DNA of 64,000 bases from an uncultured Roseovarius sp. (GCA_947503145.1 CANNCP010000005.1:186001-250000); one strand, 5' to 3'. Positions 8,346 to 18,107 are shown, counted from the first letter of the stretch. A program made the numbers and translations. The notes: generated by a model not told the origin, from the sequence alone.

Positions 8346-9161
8346 TCAGAGTCCATATCGCGCAAAACCGACGCGATTTTCAATGGCACCGATGGCATCC
8401 TCGGCAAAATTGACGCCGAAGCGCGAAAAGAGGCCCCTCTTGGGGCCATGGCGGATGATGCGGACATCCTTGCCGTAAAGCTCGCGCAGCTTGGTCACGA
8501 CATGGGCCTGCCCGTCAATGAGGCCCAGTTCGATCGCCCGCGCGCCCAGCCAGAACTCGCCGGAGTAAAGCCCGTCATCATTGCTCAGCCTGTCGCCGCG
8601 GCGCGCCTTTACATAATCGACAAAGACCGTGTGCATGTCCTCCAGCAGAACCTTGAGCCGCTCCACGTCCTCTTTCTTTTCGGGCTGGAACGGGTCGAGC
8701 TGCGACTTGGACTTGCCCGAGGTATAGACACGCCGCTCAACCCCTTGCCGCGCAAGGAAGACCGGCAAGCCAAAGCCCGCCGAAATGACACCGATAGAGC
8801 CGACGATGGAGGCAGGATCGGCCCAGATATCATCGGCCGCGCAAGCCAGCCAATAACCGCCCGAGGCTGCGACATCCTCGACAAAGGCATGTACGGGAAT
8901 TTCCTTTTCCTCAGCCAGCCGACGGATTTGCCCGGCAATGAGCGAGGATTGCACCGGCGAGCCGCCGGGCGAGTTGATCAGCAGAGCGACTGCCGCGGGC
9001 TTGCCCTTGCGGAATGCCTTTTCGATCACCGGCCCGATGACTTCTGCGCTCAGCGCGGATCGCGGGCCGGATCCGATGGATCCTGACAGGCGCAACAACG
9101 CCACGCGCCGCGGAGATTTGGAGAATGGTGATATGCGTTTGAGTAGTGGCCAGTCGGTCAT
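8346..9161 (-). CDS. S49-family signal-peptide-peptidase-like serine protease
   Basis: 271 residues from the ATG at 9161, which begins MTDWPLLKRI; a longer frame to 9305 exists but its extra N-terminus is unlike the family. Single SppA/SohB-type domain: INSPGGSPVQS, then the nucleophile Ser in AASGGYWLA at about 110, SIVGSIGVI, and the general-base Lys region KSKSQLDPF. Length is like bacterial short SppA or SohB. Thought to degrade signal peptides or membrane fragments. First gene of a leftward four-gene run. Confidence 0.88.
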   Translation of the reverse strand: MTDWPLLKRISPFSKSPRRVALLRLSGSIGSGPRSALSAEVIGPVIEKAFRKGKPAAVALLINSPGGSPVQSSLIAGQIRRLAEEKEIPVHAFVEDVAASGGYWLACAADDIWADPASIVGSIGVISAGFGLPVFLARQGVERRVYTSGKSKSQLDPFQPEKKEDVERLKVLLEDMHTVFVDYVKARRGDRLSNDDGLYSGEFWLGARAIELGLIDGQAHVVTKLRELYGKDVRIIRHGPKRGLFSRFGVNFAEDAIGAIENRVGFARYGL

Positions 9162-9268
9162 GGTTTCCGATGTAGAATGCCCGCCCCCCACAAACAAGGC
9201 GATGGGCACGGCAATCCCTCTCTTAGCGGAAAAAAAAGTGACTGGCGTGGGTGCGCTCCCGCGTCGGA

Positions 9269-10030
9269 TCAGGGCTTGATCCGGTAGCCGGTTTTGAAAA
9301 TCCACCAGATGACGCCAAGACAGATCGCGGTAAAGAACGCGATTGCCATCAGGCTGAATCCCACAGAAACGTCGGCCTGGCCGAAGAAGGACCAGCGAAA
9401 GCCCGACATCAGATAGACGATGGGATTGAACAGCGAAATCGTCTGCCAGGCAGGCGGCAGCATCGAGATCGAGTAGAACGAGCCCCCCAGAAATACCAGC
9501 GGCGTGATCACCAGAAGCGGGATCAGCTGGAGCTGCTGAAAATTCTCCGCCCAGATGCCGATGATAAAGCCAAAGAGGCTGAACGAGAGGCAGGTCAGAA
9601 CGAGAAAGGTCAGCATCGCGACAGGGTGCTGTATCTCGATATCCACGAAAAACTGCGCGGTTGCCAGAATCACGATGCCGATCAGCAGCGCCTTGGTCGC
9701 TGCCGCGCCGACATAGCCGATCACGATCTCGAAAAAATTGATCGGAGCCGACATGATTTCGAAAATCGTGTCGATGAATTTCGGAAAATAAATACCGAAG
9801 GACGCGTTGCTGATCGCCTGGGTCATCACGCTGAGCATGATCAGCCCCGGCACGATGAAGGCACCATAAGACACGCCGTCAACCTCGCTGATACGGCTGC
9901 CGATGGCCGCGCCGAACACCACGAAATAAAGTGACGTGGAAATCACCGGCGACAGAAGGCTTTCCATCAGTGTGCGGAAAAATCGTGCCATTTCATATTT
10001 ATAGATGGCCCTTATCGCCGGGAAGTTCAT
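9269..10030 (-). CDS. ABC-2 type transporter permease
   Basis: 253 residues with six hydrophobic segments; motifs [19 protein letters not shown] and [16 protein letters not shown] are typical of ABC-2 permeases (YadH/NodJ-like). Its start overlaps the stop of the ATPase gene (ATGA), so both form one exporter. Substrate unknown; related pairs export drugs, polysaccharides or lipids. Confidence 0.9.
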   Translation of the reverse strand: MNFPAIRAIYKYEMARFFRTLMESLLSPVISTSLYFVVFGAAIGSRISEVDGVSYGAFIVPGLIMLSVMTQAISNASFGIYFPKFIDTIFEIMSAPINFFEIVIGYVGAAATKALLIGIVILATAQFFVDIEIQHPVAMLTFLVLTCLSFSLFGFIIGIWAENFQQLQLIPLLVITPLVFLGGSFYSISMLPPAWQTISLFNPIVYLMSGFRWSFFGQADVSVGFSLMAIAFFTAICLGVIWWIFKTGYRIKP

Positions 10031-10956
10031 GCCGCGCCCTCCTGGATCATGCCCACGAAAATCTCTTCCAGACTGCTCTGCGTGGTCTGGATGTCGCGCA
10101 GGCCCAGCCCCTCGGCCGCGAGCGCCTGCAAGAGCCGGGTGATGCCTGTGCCCTCGCCGCGGGTGTCATAGTGATAGGTCAGGCTGTGCCTGTCCTCGCT
10201 GAGTTCTAGATCATAATCCGCCAGCGCATCCGGCACCGCATCCACCGGGTCGCGCAAATCGATGCGCAGCGTCTTGTGGCCCATCCGCGCCATTAGCGCT
10301 GCCTTGTCCTCGACCAGCAGGATCTCGCCCTTGCTGATCACCGCGATTCGGTCGGCGATGGCTTCGGCCTCTTCGATATAATGCGTGGTCAGGATGATCG
10401 TCACGCCGCTCTTGCGCAGCCCGTCGACGATCTGCCACATGTCGCGGCGCAGTTCCACATCGACCCCGGCTGTCGGCTCGTCCAGGAACAGCACGCGCGG
10501 CTCGTGGCAGAGCGCCTTGGCAATCAGCACCCGGCGCTTCATCCCGCCGGACAGTTCGCGAATACGCGCATTGCGTTTGTCCCAGAGGCTGAACTGTCGC
10601 AGAACCCGCTCGATCAGCGCATCGTCGCGTTCCTTGCCAAACAGACCACGCGAGAATTTGACCGTATTGATCACCTTCTCGAACGGCTCCAGCGCGATCT
10701 CCTGCGGCACGAGGCCGATCATCGCGCGCGCCTTGCGGTAGCCGGTGATGATGTCATGCCCGCCCACCTCGGCACGGCCACCGGTCGGCGCTGTGATACC
10801 GCAGAGCGTGGAAATCAGCGTCGTCTTGCCCGCACCATTCGGCCCCAGAAGCGCGATGATCTCGCCTTCTTCAATCTCAAGCGAGACGCCCTTGAGTGCT
10901 GCAAAACCGCCAGCGTAGGTTTTTTGCAGGTTTTCGACTTTGACGATCGGGGGCAT
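10027..10956 (-). CDS. ABC transporter ATP-binding protein (ABC-2 exporter partner)
   Basis: 309 residues. Walker [10 protein letters not shown] at about 38-46, signature LSGGMKRRV, Walker [13 protein letters not shown], and the switch His in [13 protein letters not shown]-terminal region of about 80 residues after the NBD is typical of YadG/CcmA-like ATPases. The neighbouring permease is coupled by overlap. Nothing in the sequence fixes the exported substrate. Confidence 0.92.
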   Translation of the reverse strand: MPPIVKVENLQKTYAGGFAALKGVSLEIEEGEIIALLGPNGAGKTTLISTLCGITAPTGGRAEVGGHDIITGYRKARAMIGLVPQEIALEPFEKVINTVKFSRGLFGKERDDALIERVLRQFSLWDKRNARIRELSGGMKRRVLIAKALCHEPRVLFLDEPTAGVDVELRRDMWQIVDGLRKSGVTIILTTHYIEEAEAIADRIAVISKGEILLVEDKAALMARMGHKTLRIDLRDPVDAVPDALADYDLELSEDRHSLTYHYDTRGEGTGITRLLQALAAEGLGLRDIQTTQSSLEEIFVGMIQEGAA

Positions 10957-11135
10957 GCACCGGGCCTTTCAGAATACTGGCGGACCCTAGACCATCCATC
11001 GCCCTGCGCAAGTGCGGGCCACACCTGCGAATTTGCACAGCGGCAATTGGCTTGTGGCGCGGCCCGCACTGGAAATCACCTGCGGATCGCGCAGCACCTT
11101 CGGCTTGTTTCCACGCGTGACCCCCGCAACTATCC

Positions 11136-12680
11136 TCAGAACAGAACGCCCGGCAGCCAAGTCGCAATCTGGGGCACCACGTAGATCAGTGCGACCGCGA
11201 GGAACTGCAACCCGATGAAGGGCACGACCCCGCGATATATCTGCCCGGTGGTGATCTCCTTGGGGGCCGCCCCGCGCAGATAAAAGAGCGAGAAACCGAA
11301 TGGCGGGGTCAGGAATGATGTCTGAAGATTGATCGCGATCAGCACCCCCAGCCAGATAGGATCATGTCCCATGATAATCAGGATCGGCAGTAGAAGCGGC
11401 AGCACGATCACCGTGATCTCGACGAAATCCATGAAAAATCCGAGCACGAAGATCAATAGCATCGAGAAGATCAGTGCCCCGACCGCGCCGCCGGGCATGG
11501 CCATGATGATCGCCTCGATCCGCTCGTCCCCGCCCAGGCCGACAAAGACCAGCGAGAATATGCTCGCGGTCAGGATCGTGGCAAAGATCATCGCCGTCAC
11601 GGTCATCGTCGACGTCACCGTGGGGCGCAGCGCGCCCGCGCGCAGGCTGCGGCGCAGTGCTGCGGCGATGGCCACAAACCCGATCAGTACCGCCAGCGCA
11701 TAGGCCCCGCCAAGACTGTAGTCCAACATCGAGGTGTCGGACCTTTGCAGGCGTACCGGCGCCAGCCCCGCCGCGACCCCGAGGATCAGCAGCGCCGCCG
11801 TACCCGAAATGATCAACCACCGCGATACGCCCAGCCGCGCGCCCGCCATCAGCAGGGCGCCGACCGCTCCCACCGAGGCTGCCTCGCTTGGGGCCGCGAC
11901 ACCGCCGAGGATCGAGCCCAGAACAGCGAGGATCAGCAGGACTGGCGGCAGGATCGCGCGCAGGATCGTCCCCAGCGAGGGCGGCTCGTCCAGTTGCGTC
12001 ATTGCGGGTGCGTCTTCGGGCTTCAGCCACGCGCGGGTCAGGATGTAAATGCAGTAGATCGCCACCAGCAGCAGGCCGGGAAAGAGGGCTGCGGCGAATA
12101 TCTGCCCGACCGATATCGTATCAACCGTGAATTTCCCCTGCTCGAACTGTGCCTGCTGGTAGGCATTCGAGATGACATCCGACAGGATGATCAGCAGCGT
12201 CGAAGGCGGAATGATCTGCCCCAGTGTGCCCGCAGTACACACCAGGCCCGAAGCGAGGCGCGGATCATAGCGGCTGGCCAGCATCGTGGGCAGCGCAATC
12301 ATGCCCATCGCGATCACCGTCGCACCGACGATCCCCGTCGAGGCCGCCAGCAGCGCCCCCACCAGAACGACCGAGATGCCAAGCCCGCCGCGCACCCGGC
12401 CAAAGAGACGGCCCATGGTCTTGAGCAGGTCTTCGGCAATCTGGCTCTTTTCCAGGATGACACCCATGAAGACAAAGAGCGGGATGGCGATCAGCACCTG
12501 GTTTGTCAGCAAGCCAAAGACCCGCTGCCCCAGCGCGCCCATCAGCGAGAAATCGAAACTGCCCGTCGCCCAGCCCAGCCCGGCAAACAGCGTGGCCACC
12601 CCCGCGATCGTGAACGAGACCGGATAGCCGATCAGAATGCCCGCAATCAGCGCGGCGATCATCAATAAGTCCAGAGGCAT
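11136..12680 (-). CDS. dctM: TRAP transporter large permease
   Basis: 514 residues, longer than the usual 420-430 for DctM, with extra hydrophobic segments in the middle (about residues 270-360). Many membrane helices; motifs GVILEKSQIAEDLL, STGIVGATVIAMG and TAGTLGQIIPPS are family hallmarks. The longer form is typical of transporters paired with TakP-like receptors. The start overlaps the dctQ stop (TGATG). Confidence 0.92.
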   Translation of the reverse strand: MPLDLLMIAALIAGILIGYPVSFTIAGVATLFAGLGWATGSFDFSLMGALGQRVFGLLTNQVLIAIPLFVFMGVILEKSQIAEDLLKTMGRLFGRVRGGLGISVVLVGALLAASTGIVGATVIAMGMIALPTMLASRYDPRLASGLVCTAGTLGQIIPPSTLLIILSDVISNAYQQAQFEQGKFTVDTISVGQIFAAALFPGLLLVAIYCIYILTRAWLKPEDAPAMTQLDEPPSLGTILRAILPPVLLILAVLGSILGGVAAPSEAASVGAVGALLMAGARLGVSRWLIISGTAALLILGVAAGLAPVRLQRSDTSMLDYSLGGAYALAVLIGFVAIAAALRRSLRAGALRPTVTSTMTVTAMIFATILTASIFSLVFVGLGGDERIEAIIMAMPGGAVGALIFSMLLIFVLGFFMDFVEITVIVLPLLLPILIIMGHDPIWLGVLIAINLQTSFLTPPFGFSLFYLRGAAPKEITTGQIYRGVVPFIGLQFLAVALIYVVPQIATWLPGVLF

Positions 12681-13183
12681 CAGCGTGTCCTGTCAGCAAG
12701 GCGCACGAGATCGCGCAGCATGTTGGCGAGCGCCTGAATGATCAGCAGGACGCAGAATACGGGAATAAGTGTCTTCAGCAGGAACGACGCCGGAATGCCC
12801 CCCACCGAAATCGGCCCTTCCAGGATATTCCAGGAGTTGCGCACCGTCGGCCAGGAATAGAGCAGCAGCACCGTCATCGACGGAATCAGCAAAAACAGAT
12901 GCCCCAGGAAATTGGTCAGCGCCTGCCCGCGCGGGCCTTCCTTGGCATACCAGATATCGACGCGCACATGCTCATCCACCAGCAATGTGTAACCTGCTGC
13001 AATCATGAAGAGCGCCGCATGCATGTAGAGAATCGTTTCGTTGGCCCAGATCCAGCTGACCCCAAAGACATAGCGCAACAGAACGACCCCGAATTGCGCC
13101 AGCACCATCAGCAGCGTCAGCCAACGCACCGCAAAGCCGACTCGGACGTTGATCGTATCGAGCGCGTCGGCAAGTCGAATCAT
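12680..13183 (-). CDS. dctQ: TRAP transporter small permease
   Basis: 167 residues, four membrane helices. It contains the DctQ-like motif WIWANETILYMHAALFMIAAGYTL, then HVRVDIWY. It bridges DctP and DctM. Overlaps dctM, and is separated from dctP by 56 bp holding a strong palindrome. Confidence 0.9.
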   Translation of the reverse strand: MIRLADALDTINVRVGFAVRWLTLLMVLAQFGVVLLRYVFGVSWIWANETILYMHAALFMIAAGYTLLVDEHVRVDIWYAKEGPRGQALTNFLGHLFLLIPSMTVLLLYSWPTVRNSWNILEGPISVGGIPASFLLKTLIPVFCVLLIIQALANMLRDLVRLADRTR

Positions 13184-13204
13184 TCAGGGGGCTCCCGGCC
13201 ATGG

Positions 13205-13232
13205 GACGGCGCCGGTCGCGACCGGCGCCGTC
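13205..13232. terminator. 28-bp perfect palindrome between dctP and dctQ
   Basis: The sequence from GACGGCGCCGG to CCGGCGCCGTC is its own reverse complement over 28 bp. It lies 7 bp after the dctP stop on the leftward strand. In periplasmic-receptor operons, such hairpins often stabilise the receptor mRNA or attenuate read-through so that receptor exceeds permease (known pattern). No T-run follows, so a partial terminator or mRNA-end stabiliser is more likely than a full stop. Confidence 0.65.
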
Positions 13233-13239
13233 ATAATTA

Positions 13240-14325
13240 TCAGTATTTATAGTCCAGCGCACGGGCGTTCATCTGCCCGTTATCCGCATAAACCATATAG
13301 TCTGAAATCGAAGCGCGATAGGTCATGAAGCTCTCGGTGATACGGCGCACCAATTCGTCATTGTCCTCGCGCATTTCGGCCATCACCTCACCTGCGGCGT
13401 TGCCCATCGCCACAATCACATCTTCAGGCAGTTTTCGAACCTGCACGCCGTGCTCCTCGACCATCTTGGGCAGGGCGCGGGCGTGGTTGGTGTTATATTC
13501 GGTCAACACATCATTATAGAGCGACGAACAGGCGACACGCACGGCCATTTGCAGGTCTTCGGGCAATTCTGCATAAACGTCCGCGTTAATCGCGCATTCC
13601 TCGGCCGAGGACGGCTCGTTCACGCCGGGCCAATAGTAATACTTGCACACCTGGTAGAACCCCAGCGCGCTGTCGGACCACGGCCCGATGAACTCGCCCG
13701 CATCAAGCGTACCCGATTGCAACGCCTGGAACATGTCGCGCCCGCCCATCGCTTGCACGGCCATCCCCAGCTTGCTCGACATTTCGGACGCGAGGCCCGT
13801 CGTGCGAAACCGCATGCCCTTGAGATCTTCGGCCGACTTGATCTCTTCGCGGAACCAGCCGGCCCATTGCGGCCCGGAATTGCCGCACAAGAACGGCTTG
13901 AGGTTGAACCGGCCATACATCTCATCATAGAGGTCCTGGCCGCCGCCATGCACCATCCAGCCATATTGCTCGTCGGCGCGCAGGCCGAAGGGCTGCGAAC
14001 CAAAGAGCAGGATACCCTTGGATTTCGAGCCCCAATAGGAAGGAACCGCGTGATAGATTTCCGCCGTCCCTTCCGAGACCGCATCGAACACACCCGGCCC
14101 CGGGACCAACTCGCCCGCGGCGTAAAGCTTGACCTCGATCCGCCCGCCCGACAGCGCGGTGATCCGGTCGGCCAGCATCTGTGCGGCGACACCCGGTCCG
14201 GGCAGATTCTTGGGCCAGGATGTGACCATCTTCCATTGGCGCGTGCCCTGTGCCAGTGCAGGTGTAGCCAACGGCGCCGCAACGGCTGCCCCTGCCGAAG
14301 CCTTCAGAAAATGTCTTCTCTTCAT
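13240..14325 (-). CDS. dctP: TRAP transporter substrate-binding protein (TakP-like)
   Basis: 361 residues. The N-terminus MKRRHFLKASAGAAVAAPLA is a twin-arginine (Tat) signal, cleaved after TPALA. The mature protein begins with WKMVTSWPKNLPG and continues with AAGELVPGPGVFDAVSEGTAE, the pattern of receptors for 2-oxo acids and other monocarboxylates such as TakP of Rhodobacter. GMRFRTTGLASEM contains the conserved carboxylate-binding Arg. First gene of the TRAP operon. Ligand is inferred, not shown. Confidence 0.9.
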   Translation of the reverse strand: MKRRHFLKASAGAAVAAPLATPALAQGTRQWKMVTSWPKNLPGPGVAAQMLADRITALSGGRIEVKLYAAGELVPGPGVFDAVSEGTAEIYHAVPSYWGSKSKGILLFGSQPFGLRADEQYGWMVHGGGQDLYDEMYGRFNLKPFLCGNSGPQWAGWFREEIKSAEDLKGMRFRTTGLASEMSSKLGMAVQAMGGRDMFQALQSGTLDAGEFIGPWSDSALGFYQVCKYYYWPGVNEPSSAEECAINADVYAELPEDLQMAVRVACSSLYNDVLTEYNTNHARALPKMVEEHGVQVRKLPEDVIVAMGNAAGEVMAEMREDNDELVRRITESFMTYRASISDYMVYADNGQMNARALDYKY

Positions 14326-14424
14326 GATACGTTCTCCTCTTTTATGGTTTGATTATCTTGGGTTCTGCAGCAGTTGTTAAGCCCTACTGTGCATCTGCGC
14401 GCAATTTTCATGCAATATCACGCC

Positions 14425-14707
14425 TCACTGCAGCGTCTGCGCATAATTTGTCATCATCCCCCGGACCGCGGCCAGATCGCCGCACGCCCCGACCGAGCCT
14501 TGCAGCGGCACCTTGCGCCCGTCACGCGCGCCAAATCCGGTGGTCACGCCCTAGACCGGGCGCCCCTCGTCAATGACGGATTTCCTGGAACGCCTCGCAT
14601 TCCGTCGCCCGCCGAATCGCATCCGCGGTCAGCGCGATCTGCGCATCGTCGCGCGTCACACGCGCAACGTCTGCGACCGTCAGTGTTCTGCCATCTATCC
14701 TGATCAT
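14425..14707 (-). pseudogene. Decayed aromatic amino acid ammonia-lyase (hutH-like)
   Basis: A leftward frame from ATG 14707 reads IRIDGRTLTVADVARVTRDD, like the N-terminus of histidine/phenylalanine ammonia-lyases, and stops after FQEIRH. In the next frame come VIDEGRPV, a TAG where the family has Tyr, then GVTTGFGAR. After a jump of what should be some 80 residues comes VPLQGSVGACGDLA, the MIO-forming loop with Ser replaced by Cys, then a stop at 14425. Frameshift, nonsense codon, internal deletion and loss of the catalytic Ser all show a dead gene. Confidence 0.85.
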
Positions 14708-14964
14708 CAAAATGCCCCTGAACGTTTTCCTGCGTATCCGTGACATCACGCCACTCAGCCGATCGTCCGCGATATAGCTCAATCAAAGTGATCTTGCGTG
14801 GGTTTTCTTGTCGCGAAAGCATTTCGGACCGGATCACTGCACAGGCCAGTTCCAGGGGGCCGGGATGAACCAACATGGGCCGCAACTTCGGAAGGGTCTT
14901 TTCTTTTTGATGCGCGCTGCTTAGGCTCCGGCCCGAACTATGTTCAATTTATAGGGAGACAACC

Positions 14965-16149
14965 ATGAAAAAAATAATGATGGCCACTGCTGCTGCCGCC
15001 CTGATGGCGGGGACAGCTCATGCCGAAGACGTGAAATTAGGGATTCTGATCGGATTCACCGGCCCGTTGGAATCACTCTCGCCGGACATGGCCGCCGGAG
15101 CAAACCTTGCGATCACTCAGATTAACGAGTCGGGTAATTTCTTGGATGGGCAGACCGTAAGCTCGGTACAGGGCGACACCGGCTGCATCGACGCGAGCCT
15201 CGCCGTGTCCTCTGCAGAGCGGCTGATCACCTCGGACGGAGTGAAAGGCATCATCGGCGGCATGTGCTCGGGCGAGACCGGGGCCGTGTTGCAAAACGCA
15301 GCCATTCCGAACGGCGTCGTGATGGTATCACCTTCGGCCACGTCGCCGGCCCTCAGCACTGTCGAGGATAACGGGCTGTTCTTCCGCACGTCACCCTCGG
15401 ACGCACGGCAGGGTCAGGTGATGGCCGACATCCTGAACGATCGCGGCATCAAGGAAGTCGCGGTAAGCTATACCAACAACGACTACGGCAAGGGGCTTGC
15501 CGACAGCTTTGAGGCGGCCTTCACCGACTCGGGCGGAACCGTGACGATGAACGCTTCGCATGAGGACGGCAAGGCTGACTATTCTGCTGAAGTCGGCGCA
15601 TTGGCATCCGCCGGTGGCGAGGTTCTGGTGGTCGCGGGCTACATCGATCAAGGTGGTGCCGGGATCATCAACGGCGCGCTGGATTCGGGCGCCTTTGACA
15701 CGTTCATGTTCCCCGATGGGATGGTGTCCGAAACGTTGGAGTCGAACTTTGCGACCCTGACCGAAGGCTCCTTTGGCCAGCACCCGAGCGCGTCAGGCGA
15801 CGGTCCGGTCAAGTTCCAAGAGATGGGCAAGGCTGCGGGATTCGATGCGACAGGGGCCTTTTCCCCGGAAAGCTACGACGCCGCCGCGCTGATCCTCTTG
15901 GCGATGCAGGCATCCGGGTCCACCGATCCGGCGGTCTACAAAGACAAGATCATGGATGTGGCGAACGCACCGGGTGAAGAGATCATGCCGGGCGATCTGG
16001 GCCGCGCACTGCAAATCCTCAAGGATGGCGGCGAGGTTGACTATGTTGGCGCTTCGGCGGTCGAATTCGTCGGTGGCGGCGAAAGCGCAGGCAACTATCG
16101 CGAGATCGAGATGAAGGACGGCAAGATGGTGACGGTCGGCTACCGCTGA
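14965..16149 (+). CDS. ABC transporter substrate-binding protein (branched-chain amino acid type)
   Basis: 394 residues with a Sec signal peptide (MKKIMMATAAAALMAGTAHA) and a periplasmic-binding-protein type 6 fold: GILIGFTGPLESLSPDMAAGANLAI, IIGGMCSGETGAVL, SPSATSPALS and AVSYTNNDYGKGLAD. An AGGGAGA lies upstream of the ATG. It heads a five-gene rightward system; a terminator-like hairpin after it probably sets its excess over the membrane parts. Substrate could be amino acids, amides or urea; not decidable here. Confidence 0.9.
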   Translation: MKKIMMATAAAALMAGTAHAEDVKLGILIGFTGPLESLSPDMAAGANLAITQINESGNFLDGQTVSSVQGDTGCIDASLAVSSAERLITSDGVKGIIGGMCSGETGAVLQNAAIPNGVVMVSPSATSPALSTVEDNGLFFRTSPSDARQGQVMADILNDRGIKEVAVSYTNNDYGKGLADSFEAAFTDSGGTVTMNASHEDGKADYSAEVGALASAGGEVLVVAGYIDQGGAGIINGALDSGAFDTFMFPDGMVSETLESNFATLTEGSFGQHPSASGDGPVKFQEMGKAAGFDATGAFSPESYDAAALILLAMQASGSTDPAVYKDKIMDVANAPGEEIMPGDLGRALQILKDGGEVDYVGASAVEFVGGGESAGNYREIEMKDGKMVTVGYR

Positions 16150-16173
16150 TCGCCTGACCTGCGCCAAAGCAGT

Positions 16174-16197
16174 CGGCCCGGGGCTATACCCGGGCCG
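16174..16197 (+). terminator. GC-rich hairpin after the receptor gene
   Basis: CGGCCCGGG (16174-16182) pairs with CCCGGGCCG (16189-16197), loop of six, followed by GTTTCG. It is 25 bp after the receptor stop, so it is either a partial terminator or an mRNA stabiliser separating receptor from ATPase expression. Confidence 0.7.
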
Positions 16198-16335
16198 GTT
16201 TCGACAAACCTGACGACGATCAGGTCGTGACTGGGTTCACTGATGCGTCGCCGGTATCGGTAGGGCACAGGACCAAAACAAAAAACTGCCCGCGATGCAT
16301 CGCACGGACTGGGCAGAATGACAGGGAGAAGATGG

Positions 16336-17118
16336 ATGATCGTTGTCGAGGATCTCCACAAGCATTTTGGGGGATTTCACGCCGTCGATGGCGCGAGCCT
16401 TTCTTTTGCGAAAGAGGCAATTACCGGGCTGATCGGGCCGAATGGCGCGGGCAAGACGACGCTGTTCAACGTGATCGCGGGCGTTCACAAGCCGACATCG
16501 GGTCGCGTGACCATGGGCGGCGAGGACATCACCGGCCTGCCGCCGCATGATCTGTTTCACAAAGGCGTTCTGCGCACATTTCAAATTGCCCACGAATTCC
16601 ATTCGATGACCTGCCGCGAGAACCTGATGATGGTGCCGGGCGGACAATCCGGCGAACAGTTGTGGAACACATGGTTTGGCCGCAAGCGCATCGCCGACGA
16701 GGAGCGCGCGCTGAGGGCCAAAGCGGATGAAGTGCTGGAATTCCTGACCATCGAGCATCTCGCCGAGCAGAAGGCAGGACAGATTTCGGGCGGGCAGAAG
16801 AAGCTGCTTGAACTGGGCCGGACGATGATGGTCGATGCGCGGATCGTGTTCCTGGATGAAGTGGGGGCGGGCGTGAATCGCACACTTCTGAACGTGATCG
16901 GTGACGCCATCCTGCGCCTGAACCAGGAGCGCGGCTATACTTTCGTGGTCATCGAACATGACATGGATTTCATTGCCCGTCTTTGTGATCCGGTGATCTG
17001 CATGGCCGAGGGCCGTGTTCTGGCCACCGGCACACTGGACGAGATCAAGGCCAACGAGCAGGTCATCGAAGCCTATCTCGGCACCGGGCTCAAACATCGC
17101 GACAAGGTGAGCGCATGA
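16336..17118 (+). CDS. ABC transporter ATP-binding protein (LivG-like)
   Basis: 260 residues from ATG 16336, chosen because GGGAGAAG lies five bases upstream; a frame-extending ATG at 16318 has no such site. Walker [10 protein letters not shown] at about 37, Q-loop region LRTFQIAHEF, signature ISGGQKKLLELG, Walker B ARIVFLDEVGAGVN, and His switch VIEHDMDF. The Walker B Pro-Thr is replaced (DEVGAG versus the usual DEPTAG), common in LivG-like proteins. Confidence 0.92.
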   Translation: MIVVEDLHKHFGGFHAVDGASLSFAKEAITGLIGPNGAGKTTLFNVIAGVHKPTSGRVTMGGEDITGLPPHDLFHKGVLRTFQIAHEFHSMTCRENLMMVPGGQSGEQLWNTWFGRKRIADEERALRAKADEVLEFLTIEHLAEQKAGQISGGQKKLLELGRTMMVDARIVFLDEVGAGVNRTLLNVIGDAILRLNQERGYTFVVIEHDMDFIARLCDPVICMAEGRVLATGTLDEIKANEQVIEAYLGTGLKHRDKVSA

Positions 17119-17155
17119 GCCGCCGCAGCGGCTGTGCCGTCTGCTGTCGTCGCCT

Positions 17156-17201
17156 TGGGGGCGCGGCCCCCAGCGTTGAATTTTCAAGAAAATTCAACGC
17201 T
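17156..17201. repeat. Tandem hairpins with a Roseobacter-type intergenic tail
   Basis: Two hairpins abut in the gap between the two ATPase genes: TGGGGGC (17156-17162) with GCCCCCA (17166-17172), then AGCGTTGAATTTTC (17172-17185) with GAAAATTCAACGCT (17188-17201), a 14-bp perfect stem with a two-base loop. They are followed by CCCGGGATATTTGGAGCAAG, which reads like a repeated intergenic unit I recall from Roseobacter genomes. Likely a mobile or structural repeat inserted in the operon; it may also tune mRNA levels. Confidence 0.65.
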
Positions 17202-17230
17202 CCCCCGGGATATTTGGAGCAAGAAGAAAC

Positions 17231-18055
17231 ATGAGTAGCGATCCCTATGGCGACCGGGGCAACAAGGACGCATCCATCGCCAATCCGCGCGGCACCGGCA
17301 GCGCGCACCCCGTCAAACGTGGTGGCAGTGCGCATCCCGCACCCGGCGGCCCCTTTTTGATCGGTGAAGGCATGTCCGGCGGTTATGGCAACGGGCCGGA
17401 CATCCTGCACGATTGCACCATCGCCGTGGAGAAGGGCGAAATCGCGGTGATTGTCGGGCCGAACGGCGCGGGCAAGTCAACGGCAATGAAGGCCGTGTTC
17501 GGTATGCTCGATCTGCGTGAGGGGCATGTACGCCTGGACGGCGAAGACATCACCGCGCTGTCGCCGCAGGACCGTGTGGGCAAGGGCATGGGATTCGTGC
17601 CGCAAACAGCCAACATCTTTACCTCCATGACGGTGGAGGAGAACCTGGAAATGGGCGCATTCATCCGCAAGGATGATTTTTCCGACACGATGGAGCAGAT
17701 CTTCGACCTGTTCCCGATCCTGCGAGACAAGCGACGCCAGCCGGCGGGCGAGCTTTCGGGCGGGCAGCGCCAGCAGGTGGCAGTGGGGCGCGCATTGATG
17801 ACGCAACCCAAGCTGCTGATGCTGGACGAACCGACTGCCGGCGTCAGCCCGATCGTCATGGACGAGCTTTTCGACCGTATCATCGAGGTGGCACGCACCG
17901 GTATCCCGATCCTGATGGTCGAGCAGAACGCGCGGCAAGCGCTGGAGATCGCGGACAAGGGTTATGTTCTGGTGCAGGGGGCCAACGCCTTTTCCGGCAC
18001 CGGCAAAGAGCTTTTGGCCGACGAAGAAGTGCGCAAGAGTTTCCTTGGGGGATGA
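17231..18055 (+). CDS. ABC transporter ATP-binding protein (LivF-like)
   Basis: 274 residues. The first 40 residues are a low-complexity Gly/Pro/His/Ser extension containing GSAHPVKRGGSAHPAPGG, unlike normal LivF. The NBD follows: Walker A GPNGAGKST, signature LSGGQRQQVAVGRALM, Walker [14 protein letters not shown], and LMVEQNARQALE. Works with the LivG-like ATPase and two permeases as one importer. Confidence 0.9.
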   Translation: MSSDPYGDRGNKDASIANPRGTGSAHPVKRGGSAHPAPGGPFLIGEGMSGGYGNGPDILHDCTIAVEKGEIAVIVGPNGAGKSTAMKAVFGMLDLREGHVRLDGEDITALSPQDRVGKGMGFVPQTANIFTSMTVEENLEMGAFIRKDDFSDTMEQIFDLFPILRDKRRQPAGELSGGQRQQVAVGRALMTQPKLLMLDEPTAGVSPIVMDELFDRIIEVARTGIPILMVEQNARQALEIADKGYVLVQGANAFSGTGKELLADEEVRKSFLGG

Positions 18056-18107
18056 TGATGCGAAACGGTTTTCAATTCACCTGTCACGATAGTGGGGCAA
18101 CGGACTG

